From Vibrio sp. ES.051 (GTDB lineage Bacteria > Pseudomonadota > Gammaproteobacteria > Enterobacterales > Vibrionaceae): a stretch of DNA of 64,000 bases. The stretch's first letter is position 1, and every line of letters begins with the position of its first letter. Positions 1-9,900 of the stretch are shown in pieces. The stretch lies in assembly GCF_002563795.1 (NCBI RefSeq), contig NZ_PDJL01000003.1, positions 1,054,001 to 1,118,000 on the forward strand. The letters run 5' to 3'. A program made the position numbers and the translations under genes. The notes under the pieces were generated by a model. That model was given only the letters and a program-made list of their open reading frames with translations, was not told the DNA's origin and made no database searches.

Positions 1-1
1 T

Positions 2-910
2 CTAATTACTTTCTTCAAAGGAATGGCCATGGGCGCAGCTGATGTTGTCCCAGGTGTATCTGGTGGTACCATCGCATTTATCACTGGCATTTATGACACG
101 TTGCTTGAAAGCATCCGACGTATCAACCCATCTCTTTTCTCTATTTGGCGAAAAGAAGGGATTAAAGGTGCGTTTAATCACGTCAACGGTTTTTTTCTTA
201 TCGCTCTATTCGCCGGAATTTTCACTAGCATTGCGACCTTGGCAAAACTGATCACTTGGCTACTTGATACGCACCCAATTCCACTGTGGTCATTCTTCTT
301 TGGCCTAATTTTAGTGTCGGTTTACCACATCCTTCGTCAAGTACAACAACGTGATATCATTCGCTTAATCGCGTTACTGGTGGGGATCGGGCTTGCGTAC
401 AGCATTACCGTACTTAAACCACTTCACTTAGAGCCGACCGCCATCAACACTCTGATTGCAGGCGCTATTGCGATTTGTGCAATGATCTTACCGGGGATCT
501 CTGGCAGCTTTATCCTGCTGCTAATTGGGATGTATGCGCCAGTACTGGCCGCGGTGAAAGGATTCCAAGTGGATATGCTGGCGCTATTTTTATCAGGTTG
601 TGTGATTGGTTTATTATCCTTTTCACACCTATTATCTTGGCTACTCCACAAGTTCCGTGATGTCACCCTGATGTTTTTGACGGGCTTAATGATTGGTACG
701 TTACCAAAGATTTGGCCTTGGAAAGAAACCATCACTTGGCGCACCAATTCAAAAGGTGAGCAAGTGCCATTACTACAGCACAACCTATCGCCATTTGAGT
801 TTGAACACGTAACGTCACAACCTTCTCAATTGGTTCTGGCCATTGTCATGATGTTGGCTGCCATTGCGCTGGTTTTAAGCCTCGAAAAGTTCGTAGATTC
901 AGATAAGTAA
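2..910 (+). CDS. DUF368 family membrane protein (PopT-type polyprenyl-phosphate transporter), 5' partial
   Basis: Multi-pass inner-membrane protein of the DUF368 family. Members in Vibrio cholerae and Staphylococcus aureus recycle undecaprenyl phosphate across the cytoplasmic membrane for cell-envelope synthesis (PopT). The family's glycine-rich N-terminal segment, GMAMGAADVVPGVSGGT, is visible immediately, and a second related segment, CAMILPGISGSFILLLIGMY, lies near residue 155, as expected for an internally duplicated transporter. The frame stays open to the first base of the window (codons for LITFFK precede the first ATG at 23), so the true start lies upstream. The stop at 908-910 is followed by a terminator. 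The family call is firm; the transport role is taken from the family. Confidence 0.9.
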   Translation, partial: LITFFKGMAMGAADVVPGVSGGTIAFITGIYDTLLESIRRINPSLFSIWRKEGIKGAFNHVNGFFLIALFAGIFTSIATLAKLITWLLDTHPIPLWSFFFGLILVSVYHILRQVQQRDIIRLIALLVGIGLAYSITVLKPLHLEPTAINTLIAGAIAICAMILPGISGSFILLLIGMYAPVLAAVKGFQVDMLALFLSGCVIGLLSFSHLLSWLLHKFRDVTLMFLTGLMIGTLPKIWPWKETITWRTNSKGEQVPLLQHNLSPFEFEHVTSQPSQLVLAIVMMLAAIALVLSLEKFVDSDK

Positions 911-927
911 ATACTGAATGGAGTAAT

Positions 928-962
928 AAGAACGGAGCCAATGGCTTCGTTCTTATTTTTTT
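928..962 (+). terminator. Rho-independent terminator after DUF368 gene
   Basis: A 12-bp stem (AAGAACGGAGCC pairing with GGCTTCGTTCTT, one G-U pair) with a short loop is followed by a run of T residues, 17 bases after the stop codon. Confidence 0.85.
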
Positions 963-1084
963 GGCTAAGCGAAAATCATCGCAAGTAAACACCTCTATGG
1001 ACTTGATTTAATTAAACTCTGCCCTTTGAGATCATGTTGGTGTAGGTCATCGAGGTATAACGCACAATTTATTGAGGTCGCGAG

Positions 1085-1112
1085 TTGGCAAGTGACGCTT
1101 CTATGCTACGAT
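1085..1112 (+). promoter_or_regulatory. Candidate sigma-70 promoter of the SCO1 operon
   Basis: TTGGCA at 1085-1090 and TACGAT at 1107-1112 are separated by 16 bases and lie about 35 bases before the first gene of the operon. Sequence match only. Confidence 0.4.
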
Positions 1113-1146
1113 GCTGGTAATGTTAAGTGATAAATGCTGAACCTTA

Positions 1147-1572
1147 ATGAAAGTGTTACCAATCGCGGCTGTTACAGCTGCACTGGTTGCGGGTTTTTAT
1201 GCCCCAACTTTACTAAAAAGCTTTTCTTCATCGGCCTCCATCAAACCGATAGATGAATACTGCTTTCTCTCCACCACCTCTTGCGTCCAAGAGAACGTCA
1301 CGATGACACTCAACGCAGATAGTGCTCAACCGCTGGTTCCTACCACTTTGAATGTTGAGTGGGATAAAAACGATGCAGAGCAACTCGTCCTAACGCTTTC
1401 GGGGCGAGAAATGGAGATGGGCGAGCCTAAGTTTTTACTAAAGCAAGTCGCTCCCGGTCAATATCAAGGTGACATCGTTCTTCCTGTCTGTACTCAAGAT
1501 GCGATGACTTGGGTCGGCGAGCTCACCGATGGAAAAAACACCATTTATCCCGCTATAAAAATGCAAAGATAA
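1147..1572 (+). CDS. Membrane-anchored or periplasmic hypothetical protein upstream of SCO1
   Basis: A 141-aa protein with a hydrophobic N-terminus (residues 3-24) that reads as a signal peptide or a single anchor; the rest is polar and would lie in the periplasm. Several cysteines follow (CFLSTTSC near residue 38 and one near residue 119), which could form disulfides or bind metal. The stop is nine bases before the SCO1 start, so the two are almost certainly co-transcribed. I do not recognise a named domain. The context suggests a role around copper delivery or respiratory-chain assembly, but that is inference from position only. Confidence 0.7.
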   Translation: MKVLPIAAVTAALVAGFYAPTLLKSFSSSASIKPIDEYCFLSTTSCVQENVTMTLNADSAQPLVPTTLNVEWDKNDAEQLVLTLSGREMEMGEPKFLLKQVAPGQYQGDIVLPVCTQDAMTWVGELTDGKNTIYPAIKMQR

Positions 1573-1581
1573 GGAATCATT

Positions 1582-2196
1582 ATGAGCCGCAACTGGTCCC
1601 TCTTTCTCGTGGTCGCTTTCGTTCTTGGTTTTGGTGCGAAGAGCTATTTGGACAATCAAAGCGAACAAACTGAAAAGACGAATAGCGCTTCTTCTCAATC
1701 AACGGTGTTGTTTGGGGAAAGTAACCAAGCCGTTAAAATTTTCGACGTTGACGACCCACGTATTCGCATCGTTTACTTTGGTTTTACTCGTTGCCCAGAT
1801 GTCTGTCCTACCTCGCTCGCGATGTTGGCAGGCGCACTTAATCAAATTGATGACGCCCAGAAAACGAGACTGCGTCCAATGTTTATCTCTCTTGATCCAG
1901 AGCGTGACGAAGCTGATGCATCCGCCCAATACGCGCACTACTTCCACCCTATGATTGAAGGCTTATCAGCCCCCCTTGATGTAACCACACCACTGGCGCA
2001 TAAGTACGGTGTAATTTTCCGCAAAACCGATTTAGAAGGCTCAGAGCTGAAATACACTCTCGATCACAGCTCTTACTTCTACTTCTTAAAGCCAGACGGC
2101 ACGCTGATCACAAAAGTTCCGCATACATTAACACCAGCACCAATTGTCGAAGCTATCTCTAAATTAACGGTTGAAGGAAATCCAAATGAAGGTTAA
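1582..2196 (+). CDS. SCO1/SenC family copper chaperone
   Basis: A 204-aa thioredoxin-fold protein of the SCO1/SenC/PrrC family, anchored by an N-terminal membrane segment (residues 5-21). SCO proteins bind copper and help load the CuA site of cytochrome c oxidase, or act as thiol reductants for it. The diagnostic copper ligands are present: CPDVC (Cys71 and Cys75) and the distal histidine in LDHSSYFYF (His162). An AAGGAA ribosome-binding site precedes the ATG. It is the middle gene of a three-gene unit and its stop overlaps the next start by 11 bases, implying translational coupling to a PTS EIIB-like protein. Length is normal for the family. Confidence 0.92.
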   Translation: MSRNWSLFLVVAFVLGFGAKSYLDNQSEQTEKTNSASSQSTVLFGESNQAVKIFDVDDPRIRIVYFGFTRCPDVCPTSLAMLAGALNQIDDAQKTRLRPMFISLDPERDEADASAQYAHYFHPMIEGLSAPLDVTTPLAHKYGVIFRKTDLEGSELKYTLDHSSYFYFLKPDGTLITKVPHTLTPAPIVEAISKLTVEGNPNEG

Positions 2197-2488
2197 ATCA
2201 ACCCTCAAACACCTTTTTAGCGTTCTTACTCAAACGAATCCAAATATTGAGCAAGATGTCGACGCCGTGATTGCCGCTATTGGTGGTATGAAAAATATTT
2301 TAGAAACCGGTGCATGCGCCACTAGGCTGCGCCTCACACTTCAGTCGACGTCCATGGTTAATAAAGAGGCGCTCAAAAAACAGGGTGCTCATGGAGTGGT
2401 GATATTAGATGATAGCCACGCCCAAATCATATATGGGCTTAAAGCCAATACTTATTCACAGATCATCGAAGAGCGAATGCAGTCGTAA
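2186..2488 (+). CDS. Stand-alone PTS EIIB domain, glucose type
   Basis: A 100-aa protein consisting of a single phosphotransferase EIIB domain of the glucose/N-acetylglucosamine type. The phosphorylation motif, ACATRLRL, with Cys44 as the presumed phosphocysteine, is intact, as are the VIAAIGG and GAHGVVI blocks. An in-frame TTG lies 15 bases upstream, but AAGGA sits correctly for the ATG at 2186, so I use that start. No EIIC or EIIA domain is encoded nearby, so it cannot form a transporter by itself. It may accept phosphate from an EIIA in trans, or be regulatory. Its overlap with the SCO1 gene is unexpected for a PTS protein. Confidence 0.85.
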   Translation: MKVKSTLKHLFSVLTQTNPNIEQDVDAVIAAIGGMKNILETGACATRLRLTLQSTSMVNKEALKKQGAHGVVILDDSHAQIIYGLKANTYSQIIEERMQS

Positions 2489-2555
2489 TGCCACGGTCCA
2501 CGTTGACAACACCAACAACCTTACTCCGCTGTTAAATAAAAACGTGAATAAAATG

Positions 2556-2580
2556 AAAGGAGACATTTGTCTCCTTTTTT
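2556..2580 (+). terminator. Rho-independent terminator after the SCO1-EIIB operon
   Basis: A perfect stem, AAAGGAGACA with TGTCTCCTTT, a two-base loop and a T run. It lies 68 bases after the EIIB stop. Confidence 0.9.
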
Positions 2581-2763
2581 AACAAAGTTATTAAAAAGCA
2601 TCACTCATAACCGCCTACCTTTTGCAACACAAAAAACTTATTTTATTAACATTGACCAAACATTTAATCCAAGAACAAACTAAAACTAGACACAAAATAT
2701 TACCAAGCTAAGATAGGTGACATTCAGCCATTTTATCGCTGAATATATAAAAACAGGATAATT

Positions 2764-2876
2764 TATAATCATGTGTCTTAGTGACCAGAAGCAATGCTCG
2801 TCCCTTGTTAGGCAAGGGCATTATCGCCGTGTAATGATAGGTTATTGCCCTGCCGCTTTGGCATAAAATTGCAGGA
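2764..2876 (+). promoter_or_regulatory. sstT promoter and structured leader
   Basis: TATAAT at 2764-2769 predicts a transcript with a leader of about 105 bases. Within it CCCTTG (2802-2807) pairs with CAAGGG (2813-2818), while GGGCA (2816-2820) can instead pair with TGCCC (2846-2850). The two stems share the GGG and exclude each other. A small TGCC/GGCA hairpin follows just before the ribosome-binding site. The rest of the 2489-2883 gap is AT-rich, apart from a hairpin (ATTCAGC with GCTGAAT) near 2722-2743. No Rfam class recognised. Confidence 0.4.
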
Positions 2877-2883
2877 ATGATGT

Positions 2884-4098
2884 ATGCAACACAACAGCCT
2901 CGTTGCCCGATATGCTCGCGGTAACCTCGTCGTCCAGATCCTCGTCGGCATTGTCTTCGGTATCTTGCTCGCGACAATTTCACCAAGTCACGCCGAAAGT
3001 GCAGGACTCATTGGTAGCCTATTTGTAGGTGCCCTTAAAGCGATTGCTCCAATTCTAGTATTTATTTTGGTCGCCGCTTCAATTGCGAACCAAAAGAAAA
3101 ATCAACACACTTACATGCGCCCAATCGTATTGCTGTACCTAATGGGCACTTTCTTTGCCGCGCTATCTGCGGTGGTTCTAAGCTTCCTTTTCCCGACCAA
3201 TTTAACGCTTGTAACCGGTGCTGAAGGCGCAACGCCTCCTCAAGGTATTGCAGAGATCCTACGTACTCTGTTGTTTAAACTGGTAGATAACCCAGTAAAT
3301 GCTCTGGTAGAAGCAAACTACATTGGTATTCTTGCTTGGGGTGTCGGTCTTGGCCTAGCATTGCATCACGCATCAGCAACCACCAAAGCCGTGTTTGAAG
3401 ATCTAAGCCACAGTGTTTCTCACATTGTTCGCTTTATTATTCGTCTTGCGCCATTTGGTATCTTTGGCCTTGTCGCGTCAACATTTGCGACAACAGGTTT
3501 CAGCGCACTAGCAAGCTACGCTCACCTTCTTGCAGTTCTGCTTGGTGCAATGATGATCATCGCTTTAGTCGTGAATCCAACGATCGTATTCTTCAAAACC
3601 AAACAAAACCCGTACCCTTTGGTGTTCCGTTGTCTACGTGAAAGTGGTGTAACCGCATTCTTCACTCGTTCAAGTGCGGCAAACATTCCAGTGAACATGG
3701 CACTGTGTGAGAAGCTAAAACTGGACGAAGATACGTACTCAGTATCTATCCCACTAGGTGCGACCATTAACATGGCTGGTGCTGCAATCACTATCACAAC
3801 GCTTACGCTTGCAGCTGTGCACACTATGGGTATTGAAGTTGATCTACTGACTGCGCTACTGCTAAGTATTGTGGCTGCGGTTTCTGCATGTGGCGCATCC
3901 GGTGTTGCTGGTGGCTCTTTACTCCTTATCCCTCTTGCGTGTGGCCTGTTTGGTATTTCAAACGACGTCGCAATGCAAGTTGTCGCCGTCGGCTTTATTA
4001 TCGGTGTGATTCAAGACTCTGCTGAGACGGCACTAAACAGCTCAACCGATGTTGTCTTTACGGCCGCCGTTTGCCGTTCAGAACAGCAAAAAGTATAG
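2884..4098 (+). CDS. sstT: Sodium:serine/threonine symporter SstT
   Basis: A 404-aa inner-membrane transporter of the dicarboxylate/amino acid:cation symporter family. The N-terminal block ([18 protein letters not shown]) and the [19 protein letters not shown] segment closely follow E. coli SstT, which imports serine and threonine with sodium. The C-terminal substrate-binding half has the family's hairpin ([17 protein letters not shown]) and the NMAGAAITI motif. Length matches the family. GCAGGA at 2871-2876 is the ribosome-binding site for the ATG at 2884; two overlapping ATGs at 2877 and 2880 are in another frame. It is monocistronic, converges with pdxY and shares a bidirectional terminator with it. 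Confidence 0.95.
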   Translation: MQHNSLVARYARGNLVVQILVGIVFGILLATISPSHAESAGLIGSLFVGALKAIAPILVFILVAASIANQKKNQHTYMRPIVLLYLMGTFFAALSAVVLSFLFPTNLTLVTGAEGATPPQGIAEILRTLLFKLVDNPVNALVEANYIGILAWGVGLGLALHHASATTKAVFEDLSHSVSHIVRFIIRLAPFGIFGLVASTFATTGFSALASYAHLLAVLLGAMMIIALVVNPTIVFFKTKQNPYPLVFRCLRESGVTAFFTRSSAANIPVNMALCEKLKLDEDTYSVSIPLGATINMAGAAITITTLTLAAVHTMGIEVDLLTALLLSIVAAVSACGASGVAGGSLLLIPLACGLFGISNDVAMQVVAVGFIIGVIQDSAETALNSSTDVVFTAAVCRSEQQKV

Positions 4099-4111
4099 TA
4101 AACATGACTAG

Positions 4112-4140
4112 AAAGGGGAGCCAATTGGCTCCCCTTTTTT
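4112..4140. terminator. Bidirectional terminator between sstT and pdxY
   Basis: AAAGGGGAGCC pairs with GGCTCCCCTTT around AATT, with a T run on the plus strand and an A run on the other side. It serves both convergent genes. Confidence 0.9.
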
Positions 4141-4160
4141 GTTTAACTGTACTAATCAGT

Positions 4161-5030
4161 TTACGCAGCCGCTCGAGCAACTTCTTCTATTGGAAAGTGT
4201 TTGCTTGGCTCAACAAACTCTTGCTGAGCAACGATGGTCTGCAGTTCCCACTCACCCGCATGGTACGTTACACTCAGAACCCCGTAGCACGCGTCATGAC
4301 AGTGTTGGAAAGCTTGTTTAGGAGACCAGCCTTTCAATAATCCAGTGGTGAAGATCGCCGAGATAAGGTCACCCACACCGACGGGTTGTTTGGCAAACTC
4401 AAACTGAGGACGCTTCGCAAGGTAAATGCCTTCTTGGGTTGCCAGCAGCATATTGAAGCTGCCGTTTTCTAGGCAGTAAAGGTGTTTCACAAGTACAACT
4501 TTTGGACCTTTCGCCAACGCACGTTGGCATGCCGTGATCGCATCGTCTAGCGAGTGGATTTCCATCTCAGCAAATTGACTTAGCTCGAATTGGTTCGGAA
4601 CGATCACGTCTGCCATTGGCATCAAACGAGTCAGTAGGTTCTCAGCAATACCCGGAGCCACGATGCAGCCTTTATCTGGCGCGCCCATCACAGGGTCGCA
4701 AACGTAAAGTGCTTTTGGGTTGGCCTTTTTCACTTTCGTCACGGTTTCTTCGATAGCAAGACATTGTCCTGCACTACCTTGGTAGCCCGTTAACACCGCT
4801 TGGCATTTTTCCAAGACACCGATGTTGCCCAGACCACGAACCAACTCGCTGATGTCTTCAGCCGCAAACGCTCGCCCAGCCCAACCTTCTTGATACTGCG
4901 TGTGGTTAGAAAGTTGCACGGTATGAATCGGCCATACTTCGAAACCCATGCGCTGCATTGGGAAAACGGCACTGCTGTTACCAGCATGACCAAAAGAAAC
5001 ATGAGATTGTATAGAGAGGATACCTTGCAT
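4161..5030 (-). CDS. pdxY: Pyridoxal kinase PdxY
   Basis: A 289-aa ribokinase-fold enzyme that phosphorylates pyridoxal to pyridoxal 5'-phosphate in the vitamin B6 salvage pathway. The N-terminus ([20 protein letters not shown]) and the [16 protein letters not shown] and [10 protein letters not shown] blocks are typical; the last carries the GxGD catalytic aspartate near residue 222. Length is as in E. coli PdxY (287 aa), and the vibrionic proteins end in the same alanine-rich tail. It is transcribed alone, convergent with sstT. Confidence 0.95.
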   Translation of the reverse strand: MQGILSIQSHVSFGHAGNSSAVFPMQRMGFEVWPIHTVQLSNHTQYQEGWAGRAFAAEDISELVRGLGNIGVLEKCQAVLTGYQGSAGQCLAIEETVTKVKKANPKALYVCDPVMGAPDKGCIVAPGIAENLLTRLMPMADVIVPNQFELSQFAEMEIHSLDDAITACQRALAKGPKVVLVKHLYCLENGSFNMLLATQEGIYLAKRPQFEFAKQPVGVGDLISAIFTTGLLKGWSPKQAFQHCHDACYGVLSVTYHAGEWELQTIVAQQEFVEPSKHFPIEEVARAAA

Positions 5031-5170
5031 AGTACCTTACCTCTTATTGTTGTTATCGATAGTTCAAACACAGCGGCAAGCGCCAGTTTTGCCAAACCAG
5101 TAGTGTATCCGACAAACTATGATTCTCTAACTCAATTCTCGTCAATGCACAAATGCGGCTGAGTGATAAA

Positions 5171-6367
5171 TTATGGCTCAAGAAAATTCTGTGTGAAGTC
5201 GAGTGTTTCTTTGGATGGTTTTTGCTTAGCAGACTGCGTAGCGGCTGGTTTTTCTGTAGTTACCGCTGTCATCTCTGGTTTTAAGTTCAAGTCCTGTGTA
5301 CTTTCCCAAACGTGAGTCTCTTGTTTATGCTCATCATTTGGTACTTCGGTTAATTCATCCTCATCTGGAAAGTAAGCTTCACGTTTATAAACTTTGTTCA
5401 GTGCACGAATAATTGAGTGCTTTTTCACTCTTCCCGACGTCAACTTTCTTTGTAATGGTTTCGAGATGGATTGCAGCCCAACCACCACATCGACCCCAAT
5501 GTTCCCCGCCACTTCATCGCGAAGCACTCGAGCTGGCTCGTACCCCATATTCGCAGAAAGAAAAAGCCACACGTAAGCAATCGCGTTACCCGTCTTCCCC
5601 GTATCTTTCCAAGCTTTACCCGCATGGTACATAGCTTCTGCGCTACCACCTTCTGCCGCGTTTTCAAGCCAATAACAGCCTTTAACCATACTTTTCTCGA
5701 CACCCACGCCATTTAAGTAACATAAACCTACTTGAATTTTTCCGTCTGCACTGCCCTTCTCTGCCGCCTTTATAAACCAGTAAAGCGCATCAGCACGATG
5801 CCCAGCAGTGTTCTCTGGGGAAAGTAGCCATTCCCCCATATAAAGCATCGCATCTATGCAGCCTTCTTCTGCTGCCGTTTCAATCAATTGATGGCCTTTA
5901 GGTATGTTTTTTTCTATACCTCGGCCAAATACTAATGCTTTACCTGTGGCAAATTTTGCGTTGATGTCCCCTTCTAATCCCGCAATCGCGGTCAGCCAGA
6001 AGTTGGCTTGCTCTTTTAGGATGACATCTTCACGCATACGTTCACTAAGACGAACAATCCCGTACATGCCTGTGACGTTGTCCAACTTGGCCGCTTTATC
6101 ATACCAATACAGCGCTTGTTTGATATTGTCGCGCTCTGCTTCTTTCGCTAAAAACAAAATGGTCGAGATATGTCCCGTCTCAGCTTTAAACTCGCGCTCT
6201 TTACGCTCTTGCTCACGCGCTTTTTGCATTGCCTTTCGGTATGCTGCTTTGCGCGCTTTCCTCTCTGCCTCGAGGCGTTGCTTACGCATCGACAACGAGA
6301 TCATCCACACAAATATCAGGACGAGTGAAAGGCCAGTTGCCACAACGGCAATGCCCATACTACTCAT
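5171..6367 (-). CDS. Membrane-anchored Sel1-repeat protein
   Basis: A 398-aa protein with one N-terminal transmembrane helix (about residues 4-24), a highly charged Arg/Lys/Glu-rich segment likely to be helical (25-65), then a run of Sel1-like (TPR-related) repeats through about residue 275, with blocks such as ALYWYDKAAKL, ALYWFIKAAEKGSADGKIQVG and GCYWLENAAEGGSAEAMYHAG. The C-terminal 100 residues are low-complexity and acidic or Thr-rich. Sel1 repeats mediate protein-protein contacts; no enzymatic domain is visible. The frame extends to an ATG at 6397, but AGAGG correctly precedes the ATG at 6367, so that start is chosen. No specific function can be assigned. Confidence 0.85.
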   Translation of the reverse strand: MSSMGIAVVATGLSLVLIFVWMISLSMRKQRLEAERKARKAAYRKAMQKAREQERKEREFKAETGHISTILFLAKEAERDNIKQALYWYDKAAKLDNVTGMYGIVRLSERMREDVILKEQANFWLTAIAGLEGDINAKFATGKALVFGRGIEKNIPKGHQLIETAAEEGCIDAMLYMGEWLLSPENTAGHRADALYWFIKAAEKGSADGKIQVGLCYLNGVGVEKSMVKGCYWLENAAEGGSAEAMYHAGKAWKDTGKTGNAIAYVWLFLSANMGYEPARVLRDEVAGNIGVDVVVGLQSISKPLQRKLTSGRVKKHSIIRALNKVYKREAYFPDEDELTEVPNDEHKQETHVWESTQDLNLKPEMTAVTTEKPAATQSAKQKPSKETLDFTQNFLEP

Positions 6368-6614
6368 AAATAGCCTCTTTTTTATTTCAGGGCCCAATTC
6401 ACCCCTTCAAAAAGGAGCTTAAGGTTCCAATGCCAACATTGTGTCGACCGCCTGTATTATATAACGACCACTTGACCAAAATCTGAAGCCACAGCTCAAT
6501 GGATGCAGTGATTTTATTCAATATCACTCTGACTTGTTTTTTATTGAAAAATATCACCATGTTTTTTATAGAACCTAATCACTGTTTTGAGGCTGAGGCA
6601 CCCTCAGCCCCTAT

Positions 6615-6635
6615 CCTCCTCCCTTACTCCTCCCA
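6615..6635 (-). promoter_or_regulatory. Two MalT-box-like sites upstream of the pullulanase gene
   Basis: Read on the minus strand, 6624-6615 is AGGGAGGAGG and 6635-6626 is TGGGAGGAGT. These match the MalT consensus GGGGA(T/G)GAGG at 9 and 8 of 10 positions. A TATACA -10-like element follows at 6674-6679. A perfect 7-bp hairpin (GGCTGAG with CTCAGCC, 6591-6609) lies just before the boxes. The remainder of the 6368-6913 gap is AT-rich and shows nothing else I can name. Maltodextrin activation of pullulanase by MalT is established in Klebsiella. Confidence 0.55.
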
Positions 6636-6913
6636 TAACAATTTACATTTCAAAAGTGTGTTAAACATCTTGTTATACAATTGATTTGCTGTTTAATTTG
6701 TGAACAAAATCGATTGCGACAGAAAATTTGCACTTGTAAATAACTTAACCGCTCACTCTCACATTTTGCTGATGATTCCGTGTATTAGCATCTAGTTGAA
6801 CATTTCCTTTTCGGCACCTTGCCTTTCTCGCGTGTGCGCAACCTTCTCACTGATTAAGTCAAAGAAGGCAGCTCACGACTTAACATCAATGCAATAACAA
6901 TGGATTTGTAAAC

Positions 6914-9900
6914 GTGAACAATAAAACATTTAAATTATCAGCAATTGCCAAAACCGTACTGCCTTTGATTTCCGTCGCGGTAATCAGCGGTTGCGGCAGT
7001 GATAGCACGAACGAAGATACGACGAACCCAAGCTCAGGCTTGTACCCTGCGGGAGAGAACGAGGTCGTCATTTATTACAAACGTGACGTTGCCGCAGCGT
7101 CAACCGCCAGCGACTACGACGGCTGGGGTTTGCACTTATGGAATGGCGAAGGCTGTACCAGCACTGACTTAGAAGCAATGGGGATTGCAGACGGGGGCAC
7201 CCAATGGTCTTCGCCTCATCCATTCGATGGTATCAACGATACTTACGGCGCTTATTACGTGCTTAAAGTGAACCCTGATGCCTCTGACCCGCACGAGTGT
7301 ATGAACTTCATTTTACACAACGGCGACGCTAAGGCCTTTGGCAGCGCAAATTCTAAAGTCGAGTTAACCAAAGTTGGCGAATCAAAAGGCTTATTTGGTT
7401 TCCACGGTAGCAGTGAGCTTTACTACGCACCTATCGAAGAGCGCCCTGTCGATATTGATGGCCAAAAAGCCCATTGGCTCGATGCCACAACCATCGCTTG
7501 GGAAGCGGCGGCCAATGCGGATTCCATGAAGCTGTTCTACAGCCTCAGCAACGACATCAAAATGGATGAAAATAAACAAATCACTGGCGGTACAACGGTT
7601 GAATTAACCAAAGCCGGCGGCTTATCGGATGCGCTTAAGTCTCGCTTCCGTCATCTCGCTGATATGCAAGCAGCCACCATCAATGTCGATGACAAAATAC
7701 TGCGCAAGATCCTGAAATCACAAATAGTGATGGTGGCTTACAACACTGAAGGAAACGTTACTGCTGCTACAGAAGTACAAAAACCCGGCGTCTTAGATGC
7801 CGTATTCGCGGATAAAAGCGCAGGAAACGCGATGGGTCAAGAACTCGGTTTGATTGTAGAGGGCGGCGCTGCGACCTTCAAACTTTGGGCACCAACTGCT
7901 CAAGATGTTGATCTTATTATCTACGATGAGAATTTAGCAGAAGAAGCGACTGTGACGATGACAGAAGATCCGGCAACCGGTGTCTGGGTCTCTGAAGCAC
8001 AAAGCAACGTCTTAAACAAATACTACCGTTACCAAGTCAAGGTTTACCACCCAACCACTGGTGTAGTCGAAACCCGCTTGGTAACCGACCCTTATTCACT
8101 AAGCTTGTCTAAGAACTCGCGATACTCGCAAGTGGTAGACCTCGATGACCCAAGTTTGAAACCTCAAGGTTGGGACAATATCGTGCGACCAACGGTTAAA
8201 AAAGACGAAGACCACGTCCTTTACGAATCACATCTTCGTGATTTCAGCTTTAATGACAGCAAAGGCACACCGACCCTAGACGGTAAATACCTTGCCCTTA
8301 CAGAACCTGAGCGTGAATCTGTCTCCCACTTACAAGCGTTAAAGGATGCCGGTCTCACGACACTGCATATTCTACCAGCGTTTGATATTGCGACTGTGGA
8401 TGAAGACGCCGAGAAACGAGTCGACATCACCGACACCGTCGGTAAGCTTTGTGGCATTAAGCCAGAAGCGTCTATCTGTGAGACAGAAGACGATGGCAAA
8501 GTGATTGAAGAGGTACTAAACAGCTACGATCCTACAACAGACTCAGCGCAAGCGTTGATGAACGACCTTCGTATGCTAGACAGTTTCAACTGGGGTTACG
8601 ACCCATACCACTACACGGTGCCGGAAGGCAGTTACGCAACCGACCCAAACGGTGCTAAACGTATCCTTGAGTTCCGTGAAATGGTTCAAGCAACGCATAA
8701 AATGGATCTGAAACTGGTCATGGACGTGGTGTATAACCACACCAATGCCTCCGGTGTGAACGAAAAATCGGTACTGGATAAAATTGTCCCTGGGTACTAT
8801 CACCGATTAAACGTCAACACTGGCGGCGTAGAAAACTCAACCTGTTGTGATAACACCGCAACCGAAAACTTAATGATGGGTAAACTAATGGTCGACTCAT
8901 TAATGGTTTGGGCGGATGACTACAACGTTGATGGATTCCGTTTTGACCTTATGGGCCACCAGCCGAAAGATGTCATGGTCTACGCACTTGAAAAAGTCCG
9001 TGAGATCGACCCGAATACCTTGTTCTACGGCGAAGGTTGGGACTTCGGTGAAGTCGCGCAAAACGCTCGCTTCGATCAAGCAACACAAGTCAACATGGCG
9101 GGTACAGAAATCGGCACTTTCTCAGATCGTCTGCGTGACGCCGTTCGTGGCGGTAGCCCGTTTGATGGCGGTGTAGATTCTGAAGGTAAGCACCCACTTC
9201 GCTTCAACCAAGGCTTTGGTAACGCCGCTTATCCTAACGAAGAAACCAAAACTGACGCTGAATCTGTGAATGGTCGTCTACACAACCAAGACCTGGTTCG
9301 TCTAGGTATGGCTGGTAACTTAGCTGACTACGTTCTTCTGGATTATAAAGGTGACACAAAACTTGGTAAGAGCGTTGATTACAATGGTGCTCCAGCAGGC
9401 TACACAAAAGTACCATCAGAAAATATCTCTTATGTGTCTAAACATGATAACCAAACCCTGTGGGACAACAACGCCTACAAGATTGCGACAGGAATAAGTT
9501 CTGCTGAGCGCGCACGAATGCAGTCTGTATCCCTATCAACGGTGATGCTAGGTCAAGGTATTCCGTTCATTCACATGGGTTCTGAGCTATTGCGCTCTAA
9601 GTCAATGCAGCGTGACTCGTACGATTCTGGTGACTGGTTCAACCGTGTATTCTTCGATGGAAGCGACAATAACTGGAACGTTGGTCTGCCACGTGAAGAC
9701 AAAGACGGTGCAAACTGGGCGTTGATCAAAACCATCGTGGGCGACACGACGGCGAAGCCTGACATGACCGACATTGAACTCACCAAGCAGCAATTTCTAG
9801 AATTGCTGAAAATCCGCAGCACAAGCGAACTGTTCCGCCTAGATACCGCGCAAGAAGTGATGAATCGTGTCGATTTCCGCAATGTAGGTCAAGATCAAAC

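Noticed and set aside
2877..2882. Alternative ATGs for sstT
   Set aside because: They are in another frame and would not produce SstT; the ATG at 2884 matches the family N-terminus and ribosome-binding-site spacing.
5904..6422. 172-codon frame antisense to the Sel1-repeat gene
   Set aside because: Low-complexity product mirrors the repeat gene; no start signal.
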